Part shown: positions 1 through 7,992 of the stretch, piece by piece
How positions within the stretch are numbered: the stretch's first letter is position 1
Layout of the letters: every line of letters starts with the position of its first letter
From: Methylomonas paludis
Lineage (GTDB): Bacteria; Pseudomonadota; Gammaproteobacteria; Methylococcales; Methylomonadaceae
NCBI RefSeq assembly: GCF_018734325.1
Contig: NZ_CP073754.1
Span: 3,472,001-3,536,000 of the forward strand
DNA length: 64,000 nucleotides
Reading direction: 5' to 3'
Program-made: the position numbers and the translations under genes
The notes under the pieces: model-generated
Database searches by the model: none
Seen by the model: the letters and a program-made list of their open reading frames with translations, nothing else
What the model was told of the DNA's origin: nothing

Positions 1-222
1 GATATTTTGGATGTGGAAAGCGATACCGCCACGCTGGGCAAAACTCAGGGTAAAGATATCGATAACGACAAACCCACTTATCCGGCCTTGCTGGGTATGG
101 CAGGAGCCAAACAAAAAGCCCGGGAATTGCATGAGCAAGCCGTAGCCAGCCTCAGTGATTTCGGCAGCGAGGCCGATTTATTGCGCGATCTGTCGCTTTA
201 TATTATTCAGCGTAGCCATTAA
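1..222 (+). CDS. ispA: Farnesyl diphosphate synthase, C-terminal part
   Basis: Only the last 73 residues are inside the window; the frame is open from base 1. IspA condenses DMAPP and IPP to farnesyl diphosphate in the cytosol, the substrate for the squalene synthase 4 kb downstream. The second aspartate-rich motif falls at the window edge (the visible part reads DILDV), followed by LGKTQGKD, then a KPTYPALLG block and the family ending YIIQRSH. These are the usual C-terminal signatures of bacterial short-chain trans-prenyl synthases. The next gene, apt, starts 20 bases later on the same strand. Identity as IspA rather than a longer-chain synthase rests on this tail alone, but the match to the IspA pattern is close. 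Confidence 0.9.
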   Translation, partial: DILDVESDTATLGKTQGKDIDNDKPTYPALLGMAGAKQKARELHEQAVASLSDFGSEADLLRDLSLYIIQRSH

Positions 223-242
223 ACCAAGCCACCGGGGCTGCC

Positions 243-758
243 ATGCAGAGCATAAAACAAAAAATCCGTGACATACCTGACTTCCCCAAACCGGGGATTG
301 TGTTTAAGGATATTACCCCGCTGGTTAAAGACCCGGTGGCTTGCCGACGGGCGATCCAGTTATTGATACAGCCGTTTCTGGATAAAGATATAACCGCCGT
401 GGCCGGCATGGAGGCGCGCGGTTTTATTTTTGGAGCGCTGGCGGCCTGGGAACTGGGTATTCCATTTATACCGCTCCGAAAGCCGGGTAAACTGCCTTAT
501 GATGTGCAGAGTATTTGCTATGATCTGGAATACGGCTCGGCACAATTGGAAATTCACATAGATGCCCTGGATAGTACAGACCGGGTATTGTTGATAGATG
601 ATCTGTTAGCGACCGGCGGCACGGCAAAAGCCAGTTGCGAGTTGATCGAACTGCTGGGTGCCAGCGTAGTGGCTTGCGGATTTGTGATTGAGCTGGATTT
701 CCTGCAAGGCCGGGAGAAACTCCAGGGCTATGAAGTCCATTCCTTGCTGCATTATTAG
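243..758 (+). CDS. apt: Adenine phosphoribosyltransferase
   Basis: 171 residues, the normal length for Apt, a cytosolic purine salvage enzyme that makes AMP from adenine and PRPP. The PRPP-binding loop VLLIDDLLATGGTA lies at about residues 115-128, and the N-terminal IRDIPDFPKPGIVFKDITP block is diagnostic of Apt among phosphoribosyltransferases. The ATG at 243 gives the expected N-terminus. It follows ispA by 20 bases and may be cotranscribed. It ends 36 bases before the convergent mlaA gene, with no clear terminator between them. Confidence 0.96.
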   Translation: MQSIKQKIRDIPDFPKPGIVFKDITPLVKDPVACRRAIQLLIQPFLDKDITAVAGMEARGFIFGALAAWELGIPFIPLRKPGKLPYDVQSICYDLEYGSAQLEIHIDALDSTDRVLLIDDLLATGGTAKASCELIELLGASVVACGFVIELDFLQGREKLQGYEVHSLLHY

Positions 759-794
759 TAATAATTGGACGGATCGAGGCTGTAGACTGATAAG

Positions 795-1799
795 TTATTG
801 CGGATTAGATTCAGCCGCTGGTGCAGGCGGCAATACTTTTTTGGCCGGGTGTCTGTGGTGCTTACGCTTCTTACTCAGCTTATCCAACTTTTCCGAACTT
901 TCTTCAAAGGAAGTGGAAGCCTTATCCAAAGCCGCAACCGCATTATCCAGCGCCACGCCGGTTTGAGACTCTTTTACAGCAGTGCCTCCAGCTTTTTTGG
1001 GGGTATCATCCGCTTCAAGTTCGCGAGTAAAATCGTCTTCCATCGGTAAAATATCGACACTGGAACCGCCTTGACCATCGGTAATTAAATGATGCTGGTT
1101 TTGCAGATAAGCTTCGCGGGTGAACACATAAGGATCTATTGACGCCTCATCAATAAACTTTAACGCCCCTTCAGCATTGGCCCTGGCGTTTAACATGGAA
1201 ACCAATTGCACCGGCATGCCCACATAAGTGCTTGGATTGGCGGCAGTGTCCACAATACTGCCCGGCAGGCCACGGGTTGTGGTGGGTCCCAGAACCGGCA
1301 GCACCAGATAAGCGCCTTGCGGTACCCCCCAAACGGCTAGAGTCTGACCAAAATCTTCCTCATGTTTTTTCAGTCCCAGATCAGTGGCAACATCAAAAAA
1401 GCCCAGCAAGCCCACGGTGGAATTAGTCAGGAAACGTCCGGTATCTTCAGCACCCTGCTCAAATTTACCCTGCATGTGATCGTTTAACACCACATTAATA
1501 TCTTTGAGATTGCTGAAGAAGTTGGAAACCCCGGATTTTAGAAAAACCGGGGTGGCCCAGATATAGGCATCGGATATCGGCTTGGCGACATAATCATCCA
1601 AATGATCATTAAATTTGAACATTGAACGATTAAAGCTCTCATACGGATCAACACTGCTTTTTTCTGTCTCAGCGGCTTTATTGGCTTGATCCGGATTAGA
1701 GCCGGTTGAGGCACATCCGCCGGCCAGTAATAAGCTGGAAACTAATAAACTACGAGAAAAAGCCGACTTGCCAGTCAAAAACTGGTTGAGGTTAACCAT
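795..1799 (-). CDS. mlaA: MlaA/VacJ-family outer-membrane lipoprotein
   Basis: MlaA lipoproteins sit in the outer membrane and take part in phospholipid (possibly also hopanoid) movement between membranes. The start chosen is the ATG at 1799: it follows an AGG-type ribosome site, removes an overlap with the upstream gene, and gives a standard lipoprotein signal (MVNLNQF, hydrophobic SLLVSSLLLAGGC lipobox). A longer ORF from 1838 would bury the signal. The YESFNRSMFKFNDHLD block and the TVGLLGFFDVA region are hallmarks of MlaA. The C-terminal 60 residues are long, charged and low in complexity (Lys, Ser, Pro rich), an extension beyond the usual domain. Third gene of the leftward hpnH-hpnM-mlaA unit. 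Confidence 0.92.
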   Translation of the reverse strand: MVNLNQFLTGKSAFSRSLLVSSLLLAGGCASTGSNPDQANKAAETEKSSVDPYESFNRSMFKFNDHLDDYVAKPISDAYIWATPVFLKSGVSNFFSNLKDINVVLNDHMQGKFEQGAEDTGRFLTNSTVGLLGFFDVATDLGLKKHEEDFGQTLAVWGVPQGAYLVLPVLGPTTTRGLPGSIVDTAANPSTYVGMPVQLVSMLNARANAEGALKFIDEASIDPYVFTREAYLQNQHHLITDGQGGSSVDILPMEDDFTRELEADDTPKKAGGTAVKESQTGVALDNAVAALDKASTSFEESSEKLDKLSKKRKHHRHPAKKVLPPAPAAESNPQ

Positions 1800-1815
1800 C
1801 AAAAAACCTAAAAAA

Positions 1816-2430
1816 TTACTGTGTTGCGTAGTTGTCAATTTTTTCAGTGATTTTAGCGATTAATGCATCAAAGCCGTCTTTACTCAGGACACTGGTGTAT
1901 TCGGAACGCTTTAAGGCCAAATCACTGACACCGTCGGCTATTATATTAATAATTTGCCAGCCCTCGTCTTTTTTCTTCATCATATAATCGAATTTAACGT
2001 CTTTCTCGCCCGGTATATGTAAATTGGTATGCACGACGACACCACCACGACCGGTTTCCTCTTCGGAAATAAAGCTAAAGGATTCTCCGGAAAAATCTTT
2101 AAAGTTATGCGCATAAGCCGAGATGCTCAGCTGGCTGATGGCTTTTTCCAGTTTGGCCTGTTGCTCCTGGGATAATTCTTCCCAGTGTTTACCAACGATA
2201 ATCCGGGCTATTTTGGGCAGATCGTGGCTTTTTTTAACCGCAACATCCAGCTTGTCGTAACGACCTTTAAAGCCCAGCTCTTTACCCTGTTTCATTACGG
2301 CTATCAGATCGTTCTGAAATTCCTCCACAACCTGTTTTGCTGAAATTTCATCAGCGGCGGCTATTCCGGAGAAAGCCAGCATAATCAAAACGATAAAACC
2401 CAAGTATATTTTTTTTAGCATATTTGTCAT
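1816..2430 (-). CDS. hpnM: MlaC-like periplasmic lipid-binding protein, HpnM type
   Basis: About 204 residues with an N-terminal hydrophobic segment ending in a signal-peptidase-like site (GIAAADE), then a Tol-tolerance/MlaC domain. Family features are the NDLIAVMKQGKELGFKGRYDKL region, IARIIVGKHW, and the VKFDYMMKKKDEGWQIINI strand pattern. MlaC proteins carry phospholipid through the periplasm; the hopanoid-associated subfamily is named HpnM. The name is given because the gene follows hpnH directly and precedes mlaA; a plain MlaC cannot be excluded from sequence alone. The ATG at 2430 has an AGAGG ribosome site five bases upstream and is preferred over the TTG at 2433. Confidence 0.85.
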   Translation of the reverse strand: MTNMLKKIYLGFIVLIMLAFSGIAAADEISAKQVVEEFQNDLIAVMKQGKELGFKGRYDKLDVAVKKSHDLPKIARIIVGKHWEELSQEQQAKLEKAISQLSISAYAHNFKDFSGESFSFISEEETGRGGVVVHTNLHIPGEKDVKFDYMMKKKDEGWQIINIIADGVSDLALKRSEYTSVLSKDGFDALIAKITEKIDNYATQ

Positions 2431-2472
2431 CAAAACCTCTTTTGCAAAGCGTCGATCCCGACCAGAAATGAA

Positions 2473-3576
2473 TCAAGACTCTATTTTGACAGGAATATCG
2501 CTAATAGTAGTTTTTTTAGGGTTTATAGCAAACTGGGGTTTCTTTTCAGCAACCATATCGCCTTCAGTTTTCGGGCCACGCAGTACGGCCAGCAAGGCTT
2601 TGATGGGGTGTGCCATAGTATCTTCAACCGCTGTCGCTTCGTAACCACAATGCGCCATGCAGTTTGCGCATTTGGGATTTTTCACAGTACCGTACTTTTC
2701 CCACGGTGTGGTTTCCAGCAGTTCTTTAAAAGAACCGGCATTGCCTTCGTCTGCCAGCAAGTAGCAAGGTTTTTGCCAGCCGAACACATTACGGGTTGGA
2801 TTACCCCAAGGTGTGCAGTCGTAATTTTGATTGCCGGCCAGAAAATCCAGGTAAAGTGAGGAGTGATTTAATTTCCATTTGCGGGTTTTGCCGATTTTGA
2901 AAATATTGCGGAACAGATTTTTTACATCCGCCCCTTTAATAAATACATCTTGTCTTGGTGCGTGTTCATAGCTGAAGCCAGGGGCAATGGTAACGCCTTC
3001 TACGCCCAGTTCCATGGCGTAGTCAAGAAACTCGGCAACCTCTTCAGGGGTTTCGCCCTGGAACAGTGTGCAGTTAACGGTAACGCGAAAACCTTTGCCC
3101 AGCGCCAGTTTGATGGCTTCGACAGCGATATCAAACACACCTTCCTGACATACTGAAGTATCGTGGCGATCACGGTTGCCATCCAAATGAATGGAAAAAG
3201 TCAGATAGGGAGACGGTTTGTAATCGTTGATTCTTTTTCTAAGCAGCAAAGCATTGGTGCACAGGTAAACGAATTTTTTTCTGGCAATAATGCCTTCAAC
3301 GATTTGCGGCATTTCTTTGTGGATCAAAGGCTCCCCGCCTGGGATAGACACCATCGGGGCGTCGCATTCATCCACGGCATCCAGGCATTCCTTAACGGAT
3401 AAGCGTTTATCCAGGATGTCATCCGGATAATCGATTTTGCCGCAACCTGCACAGGCAAGATTACATCTAAACAACGGTTCCAGCATTAATACCAGGGGAT
3501 ATTTTTTCACTCCTTTGATTTTTTGCTTGATTAAATAACTACCGACCGCAATTTGTTGACGTAAAGGTACACTCAC
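2473..3576 (-). CDS. hpnH: Hopanoid radical SAM enzyme HpnH (adenosylhopane synthase)
   Basis: HpnH uses a radical SAM [4Fe-4S] cluster to join the 5-deoxyadenosyl radical to diploptene, giving adenosylhopane, the first C35 hopanoid. The CNLACAGC cluster motif (CxxxCxxC) lies at about residues 38-45, and the C-terminal half has the extra cysteines CTPWG, CYLLAD and CANCMAHCGYEA typical of the family. I set the start at the GTG at 3576, not the outermost GTG at 3600, because GGAG lies nine bases upstream and the product then begins MSVPLRQQI, like other HpnH proteins. Length about 367 residues, normal. It is the first gene of a leftward unit and is divergent from squalene synthase. Confidence 0.93.
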   Translation of the reverse strand: MSVPLRQQIAVGSYLIKQKIKGVKKYPLVLMLEPLFRCNLACAGCGKIDYPDDILDKRLSVKECLDAVDECDAPMVSIPGGEPLIHKEMPQIVEGIIARKKFVYLCTNALLLRKRINDYKPSPYLTFSIHLDGNRDRHDTSVCQEGVFDIAVEAIKLALGKGFRVTVNCTLFQGETPEEVAEFLDYAMELGVEGVTIAPGFSYEHAPRQDVFIKGADVKNLFRNIFKIGKTRKWKLNHSSLYLDFLAGNQNYDCTPWGNPTRNVFGWQKPCYLLADEGNAGSFKELLETTPWEKYGTVKNPKCANCMAHCGYEATAVEDTMAHPIKALLAVLRGPKTEGDMVAEKKPQFAINPKKTTISDIPVKIES

Positions 3577-4027
3577 TGATTCATTCTCCAAGATCCACAC
3601 TACAAAGTTTACGGTGTTGTTGTGCTATCACAACAAATCCTAGCCCGTAAAAACCGTCTTAATTTAGAAAAACCCTATAATCTTCAATAGATTCGAAAAA
3701 TTACCGGTTAATCTCGCTATAATTTGTGGCAAGAATACTACTTTTTTTTGCAACACTCCAGCATTTAAATGAAAAAACAACGGATTCCAGCGCTTGACGC
3801 CCAGTGTTACATGTTCACCACAAGGCTTTTGCCTAATCGGCCTTAGTGATTTTTAGCATTTAATATATTGATTTTAATTTATTTTTTATAAAGCCTATCT
3901 AAAGCTGTTGCTGATGCATCGCTGCCGTCCTGCTGAATTTTGCAATAACGCAACACCGCTTTGCAAAATACCAACAAACAGTCTATTATTGTCAATAATT
4001 CCGTAACAGTATTTTGACTTATCACCA
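3577..4027. promoter_or_regulatory. Divergent promoter region between hpnH and squalene synthase
   Basis: A 451-base AT-rich gap between two divergent hopanoid genes, so it must carry promoters for both. On the + strand two exact TATAAT boxes occur at 3676-3681 and 3718-3723, but neither has a convincing TTGACA-like box at 16-18 bases, and both lie 300 bases or more before the sqs start. No clear operator repeat or ORF was found. The sqs gene lacks an obvious Shine-Dalgarno sequence before its ATG. Confidence 0.4.
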
Positions 4028-5119
4028 ATGACCGCACAGAAACCATTGATCGAAGACCCGACGGCACTTGCCGGGCTAGCTGACGATGAACTTCAGGCCA
4101 TATTGCTTGAGGGTGTGTCGCGTACGTTTGCGCTGACTATCCCCCAATTGCCCGCTGCCTTGTATAAAGCAGTCGCCAATGCTTACTTGCTTTGCAGGAT
4201 AGTTGATACTATTGAAGATGAAGTATCACTTACGGTTGAACAAAAAAAGCTGTTTTGCAGCCGTTTTATTGAAATTGTCAAAACCGGTGCCGCTGCAGAA
4301 GATTTCAGCCGCGAACTGGCCGCCTTGTTGTCTGCACAGACCATACCTGCCGAACACAGCCTGATCCAACTTACACCCAGAGTTATTGCTATTACTCATA
4401 CCCTGGATCCAGTGCAAATTGATGCTTTGGCTGCTTGCGTGGAAACCATGGCCAACGGTATGCCGGTTTATCAGGCTCTGGATTTACACGCCGGCTTAAA
4501 AACCATGAAAGATATGGACGACTACTGCTATTACGTAGCCGGCTGTGTCGGTGAAATGCTGGCAAAACTGTTTTGCCATTATTCGCAGGAGATTAACCAG
4601 CATCGTGACCAGTTGCTTAAATTGTCTGTGTCTTTTGGCCAAGGCTTGCAAATGACCAATATCCTTAAAGATATCTGGGACGATGCCCAACGTGGGGTTT
4701 GCTGGCTGCCGCAAGACATTTTTAACGAAGCCGGTTTTGATCTTGGCACCCTGACGCCTGAAACCAATGACCAGAATTTTAGACGCGGCTTGAGCCGATT
4801 GATTAATATCGCCCGCGGCCATTTGGAAAATGCCTTGCTGTATACCCAATTGCTGCCCAGCCATGAAACCGGTATCCGTAATTTTTGCCTGTGGGCTTTG
4901 GGTATGGCAGTGCTGACTCTGAAAAAAATCAAGGAAAACCTGAACTTCAATGAATCCAGTCAGGTAAAAATCAGCCGGCGCAGTGTAAAAACCACTATTC
5001 TGATCAGCAAATTTACTGTGCGCAACAACTGGTTGCTGACACTTATTTTTAATCTGTTTAGCCGAAATCTTAAAACACCGGACTGGCAGTATTTACCTCT
5101 ATCGCCTAGCGGACACTAA
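4028..5119 (+). CDS. sqs: Squalene synthase, one-step eukaryote-like type
   Basis: 363 residues. It condenses two farnesyl diphosphates through presqualene diphosphate to squalene. Seen in the sequence: VSRTFALTIPQLP near residue 30, first Asp-rich motif DTIEDE at 60-65, DYCYYVAGCVG at 165-175, second Asp-rich motif DIWDD at 215-219, and a C-terminal hydrophobic stretch (NNWLLTLIFNLF) that may anchor it to the membrane. The YCYYVAG block and length resemble eukaryotic farnesyl-diphosphate farnesyltransferase and the enzyme described in Methylococcus, rather than the separate HpnC/HpnD/HpnE route. No hpnC, hpnD or hpnE gene is in the window. shc begins ten bases after its stop, so the two are surely cotranscribed. 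Confidence 0.9.
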   Translation: MTAQKPLIEDPTALAGLADDELQAILLEGVSRTFALTIPQLPAALYKAVANAYLLCRIVDTIEDEVSLTVEQKKLFCSRFIEIVKTGAAAEDFSRELAALLSAQTIPAEHSLIQLTPRVIAITHTLDPVQIDALAACVETMANGMPVYQALDLHAGLKTMKDMDDYCYYVAGCVGEMLAKLFCHYSQEINQHRDQLLKLSVSFGQGLQMTNILKDIWDDAQRGVCWLPQDIFNEAGFDLGTLTPETNDQNFRRGLSRLINIARGHLENALLYTQLLPSHETGIRNFCLWALGMAVLTLKKIKENLNFNESSQVKISRRSVKTTILISKFTVRNNWLLTLIFNLFSRNLKTPDWQYLPLSPSGH

Positions 5120-5128
5120 GGAATCACC

Positions 5129-7090
5129 ATGTTTACAGAAGCTCATGTAGAGACCCCTAGTCACAATACAACTAACACTGTCAGCGCGAAAAAAGACACT
5201 CTGGCTTCGCTCAACGCGGCAATTGCCCGCGCTCAGGAAAAATTAATCAGCCTGCAGAACCCTAATGGTTATTGGGTGTTTGAATTGGAAGCCGATTGCA
5301 CCATTCCAGCCGAATACATCATGATGATGCATTATCTGGATGATATTAATGTCGAGCTGCAGGCCAAAATTGCCGTGTATTTGCGCAAACGCCAGTCTGC
5401 CGATGGCAGCTACCCGCTGTTTACCGGCGGCCCCGGTGAAATCAGCTGTAGTGTCAAAGTTTATTACGCCCTGAAAATGGCCGGCGACTCGGTTGATGCC
5501 CCGCACATGGTTAATCTGCGCAACTGGATACTCGGCCAGGGCGGTGCGGCACGCGCTAATGTTTTCACCAGAATTGCCCTGGCAATTTTTGAGCAATTGC
5601 CTTGGCGTGGTGTACCTTACATCCCTGTGGAAATCATGCTGTTCCCCAGTTGGTTTCCGTTTCATCTGGATAAAGTATCCTACTGGTCTCGTACCGTGAT
5701 GGTACCTTTGTTTATTCTGTGTACCTTACAGGCCAAAGCCAAGAATCCGCATAAAGTCAGTATCCTGGAATTATTTGTCGTGCACCCGGATCAGGAGCAG
5801 CATTATTTTCCAGAACGCACCTTATTGAATAAAGTCTTTTTAGGTCTGGATAAATTGGGTCGCGTCACTCGCCCCCTGATTCCGCACAAAATGCATAAGC
5901 TCGCGGTGCAAAAAGCCGTGGACTGGTTTTCAGAACGTTTAAACGGCGAAGATGGCCTGGGAGGTATTTTCCCGGCTATGGTCAATGCCTATGAAGCTTT
6001 GCTGCTGGTAGGCTATCCGGCGGATCACCCGCAGGTGGTGACTGCCCGTAAGGCCATCGATAAGCTGCTGGTTATTAAAGAAGATGAGGCTTATTGCCAA
6101 CCTTGTCTGTCGCCGGTATGGGATACCGCTCTGGCGGCCTTGGCGATCCAGGAAGTGGATAAAACCGCCAATCAGGCCAGTTTGAATTTGGCTTATGATT
6201 GGTTGAAAAGTGTACAGCTGTCCGACGAACCCGGCGACTGGCGGATACGCCAGCCTGAGCTGGCTGGTGGCGGCTGGGCGTTTCAATTTGCCAACCCGCA
6301 TTATCCCGATGTGGATGATACCGCCGTGGTGGGTTTTGCCATGGCCGACTCGGAATTAAGCAATCTTGACGAGTCTATCCATAGAGCAACCCGCTGGATA
6401 GCCGGCATGCAGTCCAAAAACGGTGGATATGGCGCATTTGATGTCGATAATACCTATTATTATCTGAACGAAATCCCGTTTGCCGATCACGGCGCTTTGC
6501 TGGACCCGCCTACGGTTGATGTCAGCGCCCGTTGTGCGATGCTGATGGCGCGTGTTGCCGAAAATCATCAGGAATATCTGCCGGCCTTACAACGCACCAT
6601 CGATTATATTCGCAGTGAACAGGAAGCTGATGGTTCCTGGTTTGGCCGCTGGGGTACCAATTACATCTATGGTACCTGGTCTGCCCTATTGGGACTGGAG
6701 CAAACCAATGTGCCGAAAACAGATCCGATGTACGCTAAAGCTGCAAAATGGTTAAAAAGCGTTCAGCGCGAAGACGGCGGCTGGGGCGAAGATAATTTGA
6801 GCTACCACGACGACCAAGCTTACCGGGGTCGCTATCATTTCAGTACCGCTTTTCAGACCGCCTGGGCAGTTTTGGGCCTGATCGCCGCCGGCGAAGTTAA
6901 CAGTACTGAAGTAAAAGCCGGGATTAATTTTCTACTGCGTACCCAACAAGTGGATGGCGTCTGGGAAGACAAATGCTTTACCGCACCGGGTTTTCCGCGG
7001 GTGTTTTATTTAAAATATCATGGTTATGACAAGTTTTTCCCGTTATGGGCATTAGCTAGATATCGCAATGAGCTAAATAAAGGTGCCTAA
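5129..7090 (+). CDS. shc: Squalene-hopene cyclase
   Basis: 653 residues, normal for Shc (HpnF), the membrane-bound enzyme that cyclises squalene to hopene and hopanol. The catalytic acid motif DVDD is at about 394-397, just after a GGGWAFQ QW-type repeat. Further QW repeats are visible: QNPNGYW near 43, QSADGSYPLF near 89, QSKNGGYGAFD, QEADGSWFGRWG, QREDGGWGED and QQVDGVWED. The ATG at 5129 has AAGGA six bases upstream. The last eight bases overlap the hpnG start at 7083, which indicates translational coupling. Confidence 0.98.
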   Translation: MFTEAHVETPSHNTTNTVSAKKDTLASLNAAIARAQEKLISLQNPNGYWVFELEADCTIPAEYIMMMHYLDDINVELQAKIAVYLRKRQSADGSYPLFTGGPGEISCSVKVYYALKMAGDSVDAPHMVNLRNWILGQGGAARANVFTRIALAIFEQLPWRGVPYIPVEIMLFPSWFPFHLDKVSYWSRTVMVPLFILCTLQAKAKNPHKVSILELFVVHPDQEQHYFPERTLLNKVFLGLDKLGRVTRPLIPHKMHKLAVQKAVDWFSERLNGEDGLGGIFPAMVNAYEALLLVGYPADHPQVVTARKAIDKLLVIKEDEAYCQPCLSPVWDTALAALAIQEVDKTANQASLNLAYDWLKSVQLSDEPGDWRIRQPELAGGGWAFQFANPHYPDVDDTAVVGFAMADSELSNLDESIHRATRWIAGMQSKNGGYGAFDVDNTYYYLNEIPFADHGALLDPPTVDVSARCAMLMARVAENHQEYLPALQRTIDYIRSEQEADGSWFGRWGTNYIYGTWSALLGLEQTNVPKTDPMYAKAAKWLKSVQREDGGWGEDNLSYHDDQAYRGRYHFSTAFQTAWAVLGLIAAGEVNSTEVKAGINFLLRTQQVDGVWEDKCFTAPGFPRVFYLKYHGYDKFFPLWALARYRNELNKGA

Positions 7091-7847
7091 TCGTTTTGAT
7101 GCAGCGCAGGCTGCTGCAACGCGCCCATTGCTGGGCATCGTAGTGGCTTTGCCGGAAGAAGTGGCAACTTTGACCAAACGTAAATTGGTCAAAGGTGAAT
7201 GCGTGGCGATTGCCGAAAACATCCTGCTCGGCTTTGCCGGTGCCGGAGGGCTTAATGCACAACAAACCGCTCAGTCACTGCTTAGTAAAGGCGCAACGGC
7301 ATTAATCAGCTGGGGTTGTGCTGCCGGCTTGGCGCCTAACTTAAAACCCGGCGATTTACTGTTAGCCACTCAGGTACAGTCTGCCCAGGCGTCGGCTTAT
7401 CCGGTAAATGCCGATTGGCTGGCGCATCTGCACAGCGTGCTGGCCACAGATTTACCGGTAGTTTCAGGTACTTTGCTGGAAAGCACCCGCATAGTGGCGG
7501 CCAGTACCGACAAACAAACTCTGTATAAACAAACCGGTGCAGTGGCCTTGGATATGGAAAGCGCTGCTGTATTTGCAGTGGGGCATAGCGCCGGCATTCC
7601 CTGTCTGGCGATACGGGCCATTGCTGATCCAGTGACGCTGGATTTACCCAAAGCAGTAGTAGTGGCCTTAAATGCCGATGGTAAGATTGAATTGGGCAAA
7701 TTGTTGTATTTCCTGTTAAGCCATCCCTGGGAAATTCCGGCTTTGATAAAACTGGGTTTAAATTTTAACGCTGCCGGTAAAACACTTAAATCGGTCGCTA
7801 AACAACTGGATAATCTGTTCAGTTTTGCCCATCAGGCTTATATATAG
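7083..7847 (+). CDS. hpnG: Hopanoid-associated nucleoside phosphorylase HpnG
   Basis: 254 residues of the purine nucleosidase/phosphorylase fold. In hopanoid pathways HpnG removes adenine from adenosylhopane (the HpnH product) to give a ribosylhopane. Visible family features are the early GIVVALPEEVATL block, the LISWGCAAGLAP segment, and the VALDMESAAVFAV motif carrying the active-site Met-Glu-Ser. The start is the GTG at 7083 overlapping the shc stop by eight bases; this fits tight coupling. The product continues 30 residues past the phosphorylase core (ALIKLGLNFNAAGKTLKSV), as in other HpnG proteins. Identity relies on both motif and position between shc and hpnO. Confidence 0.9.
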   Translation: MPNRFDAAQAAATRPLLGIVVALPEEVATLTKRKLVKGECVAIAENILLGFAGAGGLNAQQTAQSLLSKGATALISWGCAAGLAPNLKPGDLLLATQVQSAQASAYPVNADWLAHLHSVLATDLPVVSGTLLESTRIVAASTDKQTLYKQTGAVALDMESAAVFAVGHSAGIPCLAIRAIADPVTLDLPKAVVVALNADGKIELGKLLYFLLSHPWEIPALIKLGLNFNAAGKTLKSVAKQLDNLFSFAHQAYI

Positions 7848-7992
7848 GCATAAACGGACTCATCAGATGTTATCGGCCATAAATTTTTTAATACGGTTTT
7901 CACCCTGCCTGCTTGTGAATAGCCTCTGCGGCTCACTTGCAGTGTTGATTTAGTGGCATCTCGTCAATTCGAAATCACATACGAGGTATTTC

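Noticed and set aside
3676-3723. Two exact TATAAT boxes as sqs promoters
   Set aside because: No -35 partner at normal spacing and both lie 300 bases or more from the start; kept only as a note in the spacer entry.
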